From NCBI GenBank assembly GCA_002686995.1, contig NYZC01000214.1, forward strand, positions 1 to 33,399: a stretch of DNA of 33,399 bases, given 5' to 3'. The notes under the pieces were generated by a model. It did not search any database. It worked only from the letters and a program-made list of their open reading frames with translations, and was not told where the DNA came from. Numbering within the stretch: position 1 is the stretch's first letter; every line of letters starts with the position of its first letter. This document shows positions 15,901 through 24,034 of this stretch, piece after piece. This DNA comes from Phycisphaeraceae bacterium (GTDB lineage Bacteria; Planctomycetota; Phycisphaerae; Phycisphaerales; Phycisphaeraceae). The translations under genes and the position numbers were made by a program.

Positions 15901-18900
15901 CCAGCTGCGTCGGGAACGCGTCGTCGACCGTCGCGCCGGTCACGTCGAGCGTACCGGTGTTGGACACGACGATCGTGTAGGTCACGGCTTCACCCTGGAC
16001 CACCGCGACCCTGTCGGAAGCCTTCGTGATCGAGAGATCGGCCGAGCGATTGAGGTATATCGTGCTGGGATCATGATAGTTTGCGACGAACGCGTCCAGG
16101 TCGCCATCGCCATCCACGTCGCCGAGCGAACTGCCCAGACTCGTCGATCGCCCCAGCTCCTGACCGCTGTCGGAAAGACTGCCACTGCCGTCGTTGAGCC
16201 ACACGATGTTCGGTTGGTCGAACGCATTCGCGACGAATGCGTCCAGGTCGCCGTCCGCATCGACGTCACCCAGCGCGACCTGCTCGCTGTATGAATTGCC
16301 CAGCGCCTGGCCGCTGTCGGTGAACCCGCCGCTTGCGTCATTGAGCCAGAGGGTATTCGGTTGACCGCTGTTGGCGATGAACGCATCCAGGTCGCCGTCG
16401 CCGTCCAGGTCACCCAGAGATGCGTCGAAACTGGTTGCGCTGCTCAGCACTTGACCGCTGTCGCTGAAGGCGCCGTCACCGTCATTGAGCCAGACGACGG
16501 CCGTTTCATTCAGATTGGCGACGAAACCATCCAGGTCGCCGTCGCCATCCACGTCACCCAGCGAAGCGATCAGGCTCGGCGCGTTGCCAAGTGCCTGCCC
16601 GCTGTCGACGAACGTGCCGCTTCCGTCGTTGAGCCAGACGGCGTTCGGTCGGGCAAAGTTGGTCACGAATCCGTCCAGGTCGCCGTCGCCGTCCACGTCG
16701 CCGAGCACGACGCCGAAACTTCTCGCGTTGCCCAGCGCCTGTCCGCTGTCGGTGAAGACGCCGCTGCCGTCGTTGAGCCATACGACGTTCGGTCGATCGA
16801 CGAGAAGACCGTTGGCGACGAAGGCATCGAGGTCGCCGTCATCATCGAGGTCGCCCAACGAAACGCCGAAGCTCTCCACGCCGCCGAGCATCTGTCCGCT
16901 GTCGGCGAAGGCGCCGCTGCCGTCGTTGAGCCACACGCGGTTCGGTTCGCCTTCCGAGTTGGTCACGAAGGCGTCGAGATCGCCGTCACCATCCAGGTCG
17001 CCCAGCGCGACGCCCCGGGTCGCCGCGGTGCCGAGCGCCTGGCCGCTGTCATCGAACATACCGAGTCCGCCCGGCGCGGCCGGCACCACGACATCGCTGT
17101 CGTGGGCCATGTTGTTCGACAGTTCGAAGTCCTCGATGTTCGCGGGTGGCGTCACCGTCGCGGCGTTGGTCACGATCGCTTCGACTGCCTGGTGCGCGGA
17201 ACCCATCGGCGCGACCGTCGCGGTCACCGTGTAGGTGATCGACGACCCGACCGGCAGGTCGACCGTGTCGCTCAGCGCGCCGACGAAGGGGCCGGTGCCA
17301 AGCGTGCTGGTCGCCCCGAGCGTCGGCACGATTGCGGTCAGCTCCAGGTTCTCCAGCGGCGCGGGGAACGTGTCGCTGACCGCAGCGCCGACGACGTCCT
17401 GGGGCCCGGCGTTGGACACCACGATCGTGTAGGTCACCTGCCCGCCCTCGACCACCGCAACCCGTCCGGCGGTCTTCGTGATCGCAAGGTCGGCGCTGTC
17501 GCGGTTGAGCCAGACGCGACTGGCCTGACCGGCATTCGGAACGAAAGCGTCCAGGTCGCCGTCACCTTCGAGGTCGCCCAGGGCCACGTCCCGACTGTAG
17601 GCGCTGCCGAGCGCCTGCCCGGTATCCGTGAAGACGCCGCTGGCGTCGTTGAGCCAGACCGAGTTCGGATAGTTCGCCCGGTTGGCGACGAACGCGTCCA
17701 GATCGCCGTCACCGTCCAGGTCGCCGAGGGAGACGTGCTCGCCCGCCGAGTTGCCAAGTGCCTGCCCGCTGTTCGAAAACACGCCTGAGCCGTCGTTTAA
17801 CCAGACTTCATCGGGTCCGCCCACGACGTCGTTGTCACCGACCACGAACGCGTCCAGGTCACCGTCGCCGTCCAGATCACCGAGAGACACGCCCCGGCTC
17901 TGTCCTGAGCCGGCCAGGCTCTGCCCGCTGTCGACAAACGTCGCGCTGCCGTCATTGATCAGCACCAGGCTCGGAGAAGATCCGCGCACCAGAAAGAAGT
18001 CCAGGTCGCCGTCGCCGTCGACGTCGCCTGCGGCCACATCCACCGAAAAGCTTCCGAGCGACTGGCCGCTGTCCGTGAACCTGCCGCTGCCGTCATTGAG
18101 CCACACGTCGGTGTCGACGCCGGTGACCACGACGGCGTCGAGGTCGCCATCGCCGTCCCAATCACCCAACTGAACGGCGCTGGGGGAAGAAGCGCCCAGC
18201 GCCTGCCCGCTGTCGGTGAAGTTGCCGCCGCCGTCGTTCAGCCAGACGGTGTCGGGCTGATTGACCTGATTGCCGACGTACGCGTCCAGGTCACCGTCGC
18301 CATCGAGATCGCCAAGGGCCACGGCAAAGCTGAACGCATTGGTCAGCGCCTGTCCGCTGTCGATGAACGTTCCTCCGCCCTGATTGAGCAGAACGGTGTT
18401 GGGCTGCTCGCCGTTGACGAGAAACGCATCCACGTCACCGTCACCGTCACCGTCCAGGTCACCGAGCGAGGCGCTGATGTGGGTGTCGGGCAGCGTCTGG
18501 CCGTTGTCCAGAAACGCGCCGGAGCCTCCCACGGCGGAAAGCACGACGAGGTCGCTGTCGTGGGCCTTGTTGTTCGACAGGTCCGCATCGTCGACACCCG
18601 CCGGCGCCGTCACGGTCGCGGGATTGGTCACGATCGATTCGACCGCCTGGTTCGACGTGCCCGCCGGCGCGATCGTCGCGGTGACCGTGTAGGTGATCGA
18701 CGAGCCGGCAGGCAGATCGACGGTGTCACTCAGCGCGTCGGTGAAAGCGCCCGTGTTCAGGGCGCTGATCGCTCCCGCAGTCGGCACGATGGCCGTCAGC
18801 TCCAGGTCGCGCAGCTGCAAGGGAAATGAATCGCTGACCGAAGCGCCGCTGACGTCCTGCAGTCCGGCGTTGGACACGACGATCGTATAGGTCACCTGCC

Positions 18901-20434
18901 CGCCCTCGACCACCGCGACCCGGCTGGCGGTCTTGGTGATCGACAGGTCGGCCCGGCTGACGTTCAGCAGCACGCGACTTCCTGCGCCATCGGCGACGAA
19001 CGCGTCAAGGTCGCCGTCACGGTCGAGGTCCGCCAGCGACAGGGCGCGTCCCCCCGGCGTGGAAATCGCCTGGCCGCTGTCCGTGAAGTTCCCGTTCGCA
19101 TCGTTCACCAGGAGGGTGTGCGGCAGCCCCCGGTTCACGATGAAAGCATCAAGATCGCCGTCATCGTCCATGTCGCCGAAGGAAACACCGAAGCTCTTGT
19201 TGGTGTAGAGCGTGCCGATCGCCTGGCCGCTGTCGGAAAACGTGGCGCCGCCGTCGTTGATCCAGACACGGTGCGGGGCGTAGTAGTTCGCGGAGAAGGC
19301 GTCGAGATCGCCGTCGCCGTCGACGTCGCCGAGCGCGACGTTCTCGGTCAGCGCGTCGCCCAGCGCCTGGCCGGTATCGACGAACGTGCCGCTCCCGTCG
19401 TTCAGCAGCACGTCGTTCGCCAGGGTATTGGCCACCAGCGCGTCGAGGTCGCCGTCCCCGTCGAGGTCCCCGACCGCGACGCCGCTGCCCTTGGCGCCGC
19501 TCAATGCCTGGCCGTTTTCCGTGAAGACGCCGTTTCCGTCGTTCAGCCAGACCGTATCCGGGACGTCGTTGAACCCTCCGTTGGCCACGAAAGCGTCGAG
19601 GTCGCCGTCGCCGTCGAAATCACCGAGATCGACGCCGTAGCTGTCGGAGTTGCCCAGCGTCTGACCGCTCCCGCTGAAGTTGCCGCTTCCGTCATTGAGC
19701 CAGACGATGTTCGCGTTCTCGTTGGCGACGAACGCATCGAGATCGCCGTCACCGTCCACGTCCCCCAGCGCGACGTCCTGACTTGCCTGGTTGCCAAGCG
19801 ACTGACCGCTGTCGGTGAACGCGCCGTTGCCGTCGTTCAGCCAGACCCTGTTGGCACGCGGGTTGAATCTGGCGACGATCGCGTCGACGTCGCCATCGCC
19901 GTCGACGTCGCCCAGCGCCACGCCGGTCCGTGCGGCGTTGGCGCCGAGGTCCTGCTCGCTGTCGACGAGTTCGCCCGTACCGCCGATCGGACCGACCCGG
20001 AACGACCAGACGAACGGCGCGACCGGCATTCCCGTCGCGCTCTCGATGGCCGCCGTGACGGTCGCCTGCACCTGCTCACCGGCGTGGAAGTCGGCCACGG
20101 GGACCAGTTCCACCACCGGGCCGTCGACGTCGATGCCGGCGATGGCGCCGTTGGCCGTCAGCAGTCGACCCGACTGCGACGCTTGAACGACGAACGACTG
20201 ATCCGAGACAGTCGCGTTGTCGATCGCCGTGTCGAAGGTGGCCGTGACGCTGGTCCCGACGTCCGCCGCATGGGAACCGGTCGTCGGGCTCACGACCGTC
20301 ACGGCGGTCAAATGGATCCGTGGCTCGAGTCGTTCGAGAAGGTTGACGTCCGCGCGGATCGGCGCGCGGCGCCCGCGCGTTCTCCATCGACGCAAACGAC
20401 ACATACGACGCATAGCCCGGCGGTGGCATGACAT
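12968..20434 (-). CDS. Giant FG-GAP/DUF11/dockerin surface protein (four seven-repeat blocks)
   Basis: This 2488-residue exported protein starts with an Arg-rich stretch and LERLEPRIHL (residues 34-42), a LEPR-type export motif. A Big_5-like domain follows (about 45-150). Next come four blocks of seven FG-GAP repeats, each with a GDxDGDGDLDAF calcium loop and VWLNDGSG...FTDSGQ strands. The blocks lie at roughly 152-490, 634-980, 1122-1464 and 1609-1949. Between them are three DUF11 domains beginning ADLSITK or ADLAITK. The C-terminus has a further beta domain, a dockerin-like pair near 2115 (DVDRDGAATIFDIRPLREAL), a cohesin-like stretch, a second dockerin-like pair (ADDLQTVLANF and ADLQVVLANF, about 2343-2405) and a basic tail of ~80 residues. 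AGGAG lies 6 bases before the ATG. Adhesion or matrix roles are known for such repeats; the ligand here is unknown. Confidence 0.88.
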   Translation of the reverse strand: MSCHRRAMRRMCRLRRWRTRGRRAPIRADVNLLERLEPRIHLTAVTVVSPTTGSHAADVGTSVTATFDTAIDNATVSDQSFVVQASQSGRLLTANGAIAGIDVDGPVVELVPVADFHAGEQVQATVTAAIESATGMPVAPFVWSFRVGPIGGTGELVDSEQDLGANAARTGVALGDVDGDGDVDAIVARFNPRANRVWLNDGNGAFTDSGQSLGNQASQDVALGDVDGDGDLDAFVANENANIVWLNDGSGNFSGSGQTLGNSDSYGVDLGDFDGDGDLDAFVANGGFNDVPDTVWLNDGNGVFTENGQALSGAKGSGVAVGDLDGDGDLDALVANTLANDVLLNDGSGTFVDTGQALGDALTENVALGDVDGDGDLDAFSANYYAPHRVWINDGGATFSDSGQAIGTLYTNKSFGVSFGDMDDDGDLDAFIVNRGLPHTLLVNDANGNFTDSGQAISTPGGRALSLADLDRDGDLDAFVADGAGSRVLLNVSRADLSITKTASRVAVVEGGQVTYTIVVSNAGLQDVSGASVSDSFPLQLRDLELTAIVPTAGAISALNTGAFTDALSDTVDLPAGSSITYTVTATIAPAGTSNQAVESIVTNPATVTAPAGVDDADLSNNKAHDSDLVVLSAVGGSGAFLDNGQTLPDTHISASLGDLDGDGDGDVDAFLVNGEQPNTVLLNQGGGTFIDSGQALTNAFSFAVALGDLDGDGDLDAYVGNQVNQPDTVWLNDGGGNFTDSGQALGASSPSAVQLGDWDGDGDLDAVVVTGVDTDVWLNDGSGRFTDSGQSLGSFSVDVAAGDVDGDGDLDFFLVRGSSPSLVLINDGSATFVDSGQSLAGSGQSRGVSLGDLDGDGDLDAFVVGDNDVVGGPDEVWLNDGSGVFSNSGQALGNSAGEHVSLGDLDGDGDLDAFVANRANYPNSVWLNDASGVFTDTGQALGSAYSRDVALGDLEGDGDLDAFVPNAGQASRVWLNRDSADLAITKTAGRVAVVEGGQVTYTIVVSNAGPQDVVGAAVSDTFPAPLENLELTAIVPTLGATSTLGTGPFVGALSDTVDLPVGSSITYTVTATVAPMGSAHQAVEAIVTNAATVTPPANIEDFELSNNMAHDSDVVVPAAPGGLGMFDDSGQALGTAATRGVALGDLDGDGDLDAFVTNSEGEPNRVWLNDGSGAFADSGQMLGGVESFGVSLGDLDDDGDLDAFVANGLLVDRPNVVWLNDGSGVFTDSGQALGNARSFGVVLGDVDGDGDLDGFVTNFARPNAVWLNDGSGTFVDSGQALGNAPSLIASLGDVDGDGDLDGFVANLNETAVVWLNDGDGAFSDSGQVLSSATSFDASLGDLDGDGDLDAFIANSGQPNTLWLNDASGGFTDSGQALGNSYSEQVALGDVDADGDLDAFVANAFDQPNIVWLNDGSGSLSDSGQELGRSTSLGSSLGDVDGDGDLDAFVANYHDPSTIYLNRSADLSITKASDRVAVVQGEAVTYTIVVSNTGTLDVTGATVDDAFPTQLENLELTGIAPSGGAASSLTTGSLTGPLMDTVDLPAGASIVYTITATVVSAGTANQAVESIVTNPATVTGPPGVRIGEADLSNNTAHDSDLVVPATDGGTGVFIDNGQSLGGDVSLDVALGDLDGDGDQDAFIAAGGGQPNVVRLNDGGGAFSDTGQALGSASSFGAALGDLDDDGDLDAFVANGLNQPDVVWLNDGSGNFNDSGQALGSSYSRNVDLGDLDGDGDLDAFVATGGQETIWLNDGSGNFTDTGQSTDLNSDVALGDVDGDGDLDAVLTRSGLPREVRLNDGSAGFADSGQALLAGAGSPGVSLGDLDGDGDLDAFFASGTDGAGGPSSVFFNNGSGVFANSGQALGVSRSRRVSLGDLDDDGDLDAIVVNSSYQPNEIWLNDSSGHFTDGGQVGNASSRAVALADLDGDGDLDVFVANIGGDDRVWLNANPPTVTEVLIGGTDWTGDFLDELEPANTGVTRGYAIASGATQLDPSPWANADQVILRFSEPVDVVQTDLALRGTLGPDGVEDAGDDYAFSAFTIETFPGGAFQAVWTLRASIGSDRLLLVLDDGVVASASGLALDGEWTDEASDFPSGDGAAGGDFAFRFDVAPADVDRDGAATIFDIRPLREALGSSAGDAAYSIFADLNGNANVDNLDKAPLRAELGRVLPATAPQSAPGRGGGTNTILTGDDWIVTTPSDALAGSVDIVLNRTDGGSIDLLNYSVRVRLDGPSAGTQVVLTGGGEASSSPAATAPDPLNATGNVDLLPDEYYHGTVNFTETPFAVDDGDGLIRVDYEVQVGALGIYSFEIVSGETYDSALIWNPANGALGFSRIAPRLIVTIPGDLTGDFTVGADDLQTVLANFTQTVPIGDLSQGDASGDGGVPDGVVGTADLQVVLANFTNSVTPPTSRAAARSDAVDAPSDAGAADLARWQGWAPWRERVMSRSAVGTPLPGEVRDHVKAWLSLRTQDARQAFGALPKHWFMGA

Positions 20435-20451
20435 GGCGATCTCCTGGCGAC

Positions 20452-20467
20452 ACGTACGGACGTACGT
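20452..20467. promoter_or_regulatory. Perfect short palindrome in the FG-GAP gene leader
   Basis: ACGTACG-GA-CGTACGT is a perfect 7-bp inverted repeat with a 2-base centre, 6 bases upstream of the AGGAG ribosome site (20441-20445) in the leader of the giant FG-GAP gene. It could be an operator or a small hairpin near the ribosome site. Confidence 0.35.
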
Positions 20468-20542
20468 TGCCGCATCATCCGAACCAGTTATGTTTCAAGC
20501 GAAGCGATTTCAGACGGGCCTCTTCCCTGGACACGACCGGCG

Positions 20543-20570
20543 ATTGTATCGCGACAACGCGCGCTCGCAA
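20543..20570 (-). promoter_or_regulatory. Promoter for the FG-GAP giant gene
   Basis: On the minus strand TTGCGA (20570 to 20565), a 16-base spacer and TACAAT (20548 to 20543) lie about 110 bases upstream of the ATG at 20434. The same -35 sequence and spacer occur before the DUF3500 operon at 28028-28055. The divergent gap 20446-20768 otherwise shows only a TACAAT at 20738-20743 that could serve the protease gene. Confidence 0.45.
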
Positions 20571-20768
20571 GAAGACGTGCGCGCTGCAGGACCGTCGACA
20601 TATTCGGAATTCAAACTCTTCAAAGCGTGAATTCGTGCCGGTGGCGCTGTACATCGCGCGCGCTGCGACAGCGACGGCGCCACGAGCCGCAGACGGCCTG
20701 GCGGACCGCCCGTCAGCGTCCCTTCTATCGCTCGGACTACAATGCCCGCGACCCCGTTCGGCCGGATC

Positions 20769-22190
20769 ATGCTGAGTCACCCCCCAACAAGCTCCCGACG
20801 CCCGCAGTGGCCATGGTCGGCGCGACTCCTCGGCGTCATCGTCGTGACGTGCCTGCCCCCGGGCGTATGCGCCGGGTCGGACGCAGCGCCGGAAACCGCC
20901 ACCGCCGAAGCGGCCGAAGCCCGACGCGCGGCGCGGCGCTCTCCCGTCGTCGAGGTCTTCGAGGGGTCCCGAAACGCCGTCGTCAACATCTCGACGACCC
21001 GCGTGCTCAAGGTGCGGTCCCTCTTCGGCTTCGACGCGTTCTTCGATGACCTGTTCGATATCCCCGATCCCAGGCCCGGGGCGCGCCGTCACCACAGCCT
21101 CGGCAGCGGCGTGGTGATGCACGATGCCGGTTACATCATCACCAACGCGCACGTGGTCGCCCGCGCGGCGACCTGCGAGGTGATCTTCGCCAACGAGGAC
21201 CGATACGAGGCCCGGATCATCGCGTCCGATCACCAGATCGACGTCGCGATTCTGAAGATCACCCCGCAGGACGATCTGACGCCGATCAGGCTGGGCCGCA
21301 GCGACGACCTGATGATCGGGGAGACCGTTATCGCCATCGGCAATGCGCTCGGCCACCAGCAATCCGTCACGACCGGCGTCATCAGCGCCCTGAACCGCAC
21401 GCTCGCGATCGACGGCGACGTGTCCTTCCGCAAACTGATCCAGACGGACGCGGGCATCAACCCCATCAACTCCGGGGGTCCGCTGCTGAACGTGCTCGGC
21501 GAGATGATCGGCCTGAGCACATCGATCCGCATCGACGCTCCGGATATCGGGTTCGCGGTGCCGATCGACGAAGTCCACGCCGCGCTGCCCGGCCTGCTCG
21601 ATGTCGAACGGATGCAGGGCATCCTGATCGGCGCCACGGTGGAGCCGGGTGCGCCCTGCATCGTCGCCGAAGTGGCAGAGGACACACCCGCGGCGGAGGC
21701 CGGCCTGATGGCCGGCGACGAGATCGTGCGGTTCAACGGGCGCAAGATCACCGATCACGTCGACTACCACCTCGCCCTCGTCGGGTGCCTTGCGACGCGG
21801 CCGACGGACATGCAGGTCGTACGCACCGGCGGCGCCCTGAAGCTGACCCTCACGCCCGAAGTGCTGGATCCGTCCGAGGCGTCGGATCTTCTCGCCGATC
21901 GCGTCGGCGTCCAGGCCGCGTCGATGGACGCCCGGCTGGCGCGGATGATGGGATTCACGATGCTGCCGGGGCTGGTGGTCAACCAGATCGAGCCGCACGG
22001 TCCCGCCGAGGCGATCCACATGAAAGCCGGCGACGTGATCATCCAGATCGGCCGCCACTGCCCGTACGACCTCGAGCGGGGCGGGCGCATCGTCGAGTCG
22101 CTGGCGCCGGGCGCCCGCGTGCCCATCGGCTTCCTGCGCACGATCGGGGAGCGGATCGAGCGCCGGAACCTGATGATCGAACTGAGATAG
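20769..22190 (+). CDS. HtrA/DegP-like exported serine protease with two PDZ domains
   Basis: This protein is about 473 residues long. A basic N-terminus and the hydrophobic stretch LLGVIVVTCLPPGVCA form a signal peptide. The trypsin-like domain keeps the triad: His128 in TNAHVV, Asp158 in HQIDVAILKI and Ser235 in NSGGPL. Two PDZ domains follow (GILIGATVEPGAP... and GLVVNQIEPHGPAEAI...). HtrA proteins degrade or refold damaged envelope proteins. The residue two before the catalytic Ser is Ile instead of the usual Gly, in the loop that forms the oxyanion hole. An ATG at 20742 would add nine residues; I prefer 20769 because the first ATG overlaps a TACAAT that looks like a -10 box, although neither start has a strong ribosome site. 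thiS begins 9 bases after the stop. Confidence 0.85.
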   Translation: MLSHPPTSSRRPQWPWSARLLGVIVVTCLPPGVCAGSDAAPETATAEAAEARRAARRSPVVEVFEGSRNAVVNISTTRVLKVRSLFGFDAFFDDLFDIPDPRPGARRHHSLGSGVVMHDAGYIITNAHVVARAATCEVIFANEDRYEARIIASDHQIDVAILKITPQDDLTPIRLGRSDDLMIGETVIAIGNALGHQQSVTTGVISALNRTLAIDGDVSFRKLIQTDAGINPINSGGPLLNVLGEMIGLSTSIRIDAPDIGFAVPIDEVHAALPGLLDVERMQGILIGATVEPGAPCIVAEVAEDTPAAEAGLMAGDEIVRFNGRKITDHVDYHLALVGCLATRPTDMQVVRTGGALKLTLTPEVLDPSEASDLLADRVGVQAASMDARLARMMGFTMLPGLVVNQIEPHGPAEAIHMKAGDVIIQIGRHCPYDLERGGRIVESLAPGARVPIGFLRTIGERIERRNLMIELR

Positions 22191-22199
22191 AATGACCGG

Positions 22200-22397
22200 A
22201 TGAACCTGACGATCAACGGCGAGACCCGGCAGACGCAGGCCGCGACCGTGCGGGAGCTTCTGTCCTCGATGGGCATCGCCGAACGGCCGGTCGCCGTCGA
22301 AGTCAACCGGCAGATCGTCCCCCGCAGAGCGCACGAGCAGACCGAGCTTCACGACGGCGACGTCATCGAGATCGTGACGCTCGTCGGTGGAGGCTGA
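22200..22397 (+). CDS. thiS: Thiamine biosynthesis sulfur carrier protein ThiS
   Basis: This is a 65-residue ubiquitin-like protein. It begins MNLTINGE, contains [14 protein letters not shown], and ends [13 protein letters not shown]. The C-terminal Gly-Gly is the site that is adenylated and converted to thiocarboxylate, which then donates sulfur to the thiazole ring on ThiG. Length and end are typical. The gene starts 9 bases after the HtrA-like gene, and its TGA overlaps the first A of the thiG ATG, so translation of the two is probably coupled. thiF, thiH/thiO and thiE are not in this window. Confidence 0.95.
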   Translation: MNLTINGETRQTQAATVRELLSSMGIAERPVAVEVNRQIVPRRAHEQTELHDGDVIEIVTLVGGG

Positions 22398-23275
22398 TGA
22401 TGAGCATGACGCATGACGCCCCGGCCGCCGCGGACACGCAGTTCGACACGCCGCTGATCGTCGGCGGCCGGACGCTCGACTCCCGCCTGATCGTCGGCAC
22501 CGGCAAGTACGAGGACTACGAGACGATGGCGCAGGCGCTCGATGCGAGCGGCGCCAGCGCCATCACCGTCGCCGTCCGACGCGAGCGCCTGGTGGACAGC
22601 GAAGGCCGGTCACTGCTGGACTTCATCGACACCGATCGGTACGTGATCCTGCCGAACACCGCCGGATGCTTCAGCGCCGAGGACGCTGTGCGCGTCGCGC
22701 GGCTCGGCCGGGAGCTGCTGGACCAGATCGACAATCCGGGGCGCGACTGGGTCAAGCTCGAGGTGCTCGCCGACAGGAAGACGCTGCTGCCGGATCCGCC
22801 CGGCACCCTCGAAGCCTGCCGCGAGCTCGTTCGCGATGGTTTCCGGGTGCTCTGCTACACCAGCGACGACCCCGTCATGGCAGTCAGGATCAGGGACGCC
22901 GGCGCCGCCAGCGTCATGCCGGCGGGCTCGCCGATCGGATCCGGACAGGGCGTGCTCAATCCGAACAACATCCGGATCATTCTCGAGCTGCTCAAGGATC
23001 CGGCCGGTGGCGGTGACCCTGACTATCCGGTCATCGTCGACGCAGGCGTCGGGACGGCAAGCGACGTGACGGTGGCGATGGAGCTGGGCGCGGACGGCGT
23101 GCTGCTCAACACCGGCATCGCCCATGCGAAGCAGCCCGTGTCAATGGCCCATGCCATGCGCCACGCGCTGGCCGCGGGTCGTCTGGCGTACCTCTCGGGT
23201 CGCATCGGCAAGAAGCTCTACGCCACGGCGTCGAGCCCCTGGTCGGGGGTGATCAGCTACATCCCCGGAGAGTGA
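22397..23275 (+). CDS. thiG: Thiazole synthase ThiG
   Basis: This 292-residue cytoplasmic TIM-barrel enzyme forms the thiazole phosphate of thiamine from deoxyxylulose phosphate, ThiS-thiocarboxylate and an imine from glycine or tyrosine. Family signatures are present: [14 protein letters not shown], the Schiff-base lysine in VKLEVLAD (Lys120), [12 protein letters not shown], and [18 protein letters not shown] followed by LLNTGIA. A short extra loop ([10 protein letters not shown]) precedes the VIVDAGVG strand. The start overlaps the thiS stop (TGATG). The protein begins MMSM; the third-codon or fourth-codon alternatives change little. A dispersed palindrome (copy C) lies just downstream. Confidence 0.96.
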   Translation: MMSMTHDAPAAADTQFDTPLIVGGRTLDSRLIVGTGKYEDYETMAQALDASGASAITVAVRRERLVDSEGRSLLDFIDTDRYVILPNTAGCFSAEDAVRVARLGRELLDQIDNPGRDWVKLEVLADRKTLLPDPPGTLEACRELVRDGFRVLCYTSDDPVMAVRIRDAGAASVMPAGSPIGSGQGVLNPNNIRIILELLKDPAGGGDPDYPVIVDAGVGTASDVTVAMELGADGVLLNTGIAHAKQPVSMAHAMRHALAAGRLAYLSGRIGKKLYATASSPWSGVISYIPGE

Positions 23276-23330
23276 GCCGAGGTCCGGTGCGCGAATGACG
23301 CGGGGGCCGGTCGAGGGTCTTGGGCGCGTG

Positions 23331-23396
23331 CCACCGGCGGGCTTACGCCGCGCGGTTCGCAGGACGGCGGGCGTACCGTGGGCGTCAGCCCTCGGG
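23331..23396. repeat. Dispersed palindromic element, copy C
   Basis: The left arm at 23331-23360 carries the GCGGGCTTACGCCGCGCGG core and TTCGC. The diverged right arm at 23371-23396 reads GCGTACCGTGGGCGTCAGC and CCTCGGG. The preceding GCGCGTGCCACC matches copies D and E. It lies between thiG and the convergent DUF1569 gene. Confidence 0.7.
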
Positions 23397-23440
23397 CCTG
23401 ATGTGCGGCCCTCCCTTGCCTGATGCGTTGCCGCCGCCCA

Positions 23441-23893
23441 CTATCCCTTCGGCATAAGAAACCGCAGATGATGCATGCAGTGAATCGTGTGGAACTCGTG
23501 CCACTGCTCCACCGTCATCGCACCGAAGAACGGATGCAGCTTGAACTCGCCCTGATGAGACTTGAGACGGGCGATCGCCTCCGCCAGCTCCTCCACCGCG
23601 GCCGCTTCGTCGCCGCCCGACTGCGGCAGCATCGTCGACGGGGCCGGCTGACCCGGCTTGATCGACCGCTTGGCGAAGATACCCCTCTTGATGAAGAGCT
23701 TCGCGACCAGCCGCACCACCGGTGACACCTTCAGGTCGTAGCCGTCCATCGTCTGCACGATCGGCATCGTGCAGTGCTGGCAGATCATCGAGAGATCCCA
23801 GGTCCCGCCCTTCTCGTAACCGCGCTCGTGCAGGCGGCGGGCTTCGGCGACGACGGCATCGAGGTCCGGCAGATCGAGGTCACGTTGCGGCAT
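23441..23893 (-). CDS. DUF1569 (DinB-superfamily) protein
   Basis: This 150-residue soluble helical protein begins MPQRDLDLPDLDAVVAEA and ends HTIHCMHHLRFLMPKG. It contains WDLSMICQHC and a histidine-rich C-terminal helix, the arrangement of the DUF1569 branch of the DinB/YfiT four-helix family; these His residues would be the metal site. Members are common in planctomycetes, and their reaction is mostly unknown. An AAGG lies about 9 bases before ATG 23893. The frame is open on to 24874 only as a shadow of the PEP-CTERM gene on the other strand. The gene is divergent from the PEP-CTERM gene, with only about 140 bases between starts, and convergent with thiG. Confidence 0.85.
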   Translation of the reverse strand: MPQRDLDLPDLDAVVAEARRLHERGYEKGGTWDLSMICQHCTMPIVQTMDGYDLKVSPVVRLVAKLFIKRGIFAKRSIKPGQPAPSTMLPQSGGDEAAAVEELAEAIARLKSHQGEFKLHPFFGAMTVEQWHEFHTIHCMHHLRFLMPKG

Positions 23894-23953
23894 GAGTCGG
23901 CCTTTCGTCTTCCCGGCGCCGCCCCATCGCGGCGCGGGATCGATGATAGTGCC

Positions 23954-23982
23954 TTGACAACCACGAGGCGCTACGCTAGGCT
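23954..23982 (+). promoter_or_regulatory. Promoter for the PEP-CTERM gene
   Basis: A perfect TTGACA (23954-23959), a 17-base spacer and a weak TAGGCT (23977-23982) give a start near 23989 and a 45-base leader with a T-rich stretch before the AGGAG ribosome site. Confidence 0.45.
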
Positions 23983-24034
23983 GCGCTCGTTGGGATGAGA
24001 GTGATCGGTTTTCTTTTTTTACAGGAGCGAGCAG

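Noticed and set aside
13000-20000. Regularly spaced similar DNA segments resembling a CRISPR or tandem array
   Set aside because: They are the coding repeats for FG-GAP units; spacing and variation follow codons and the frame is continuous.
20475-22352. 625-residue minus-strand frame opposite the HtrA-like gene
   Set aside because: The plus strand encodes a clear HtrA protein with triad and PDZ domains plus thiS; the minus translation has no recognisable domain.
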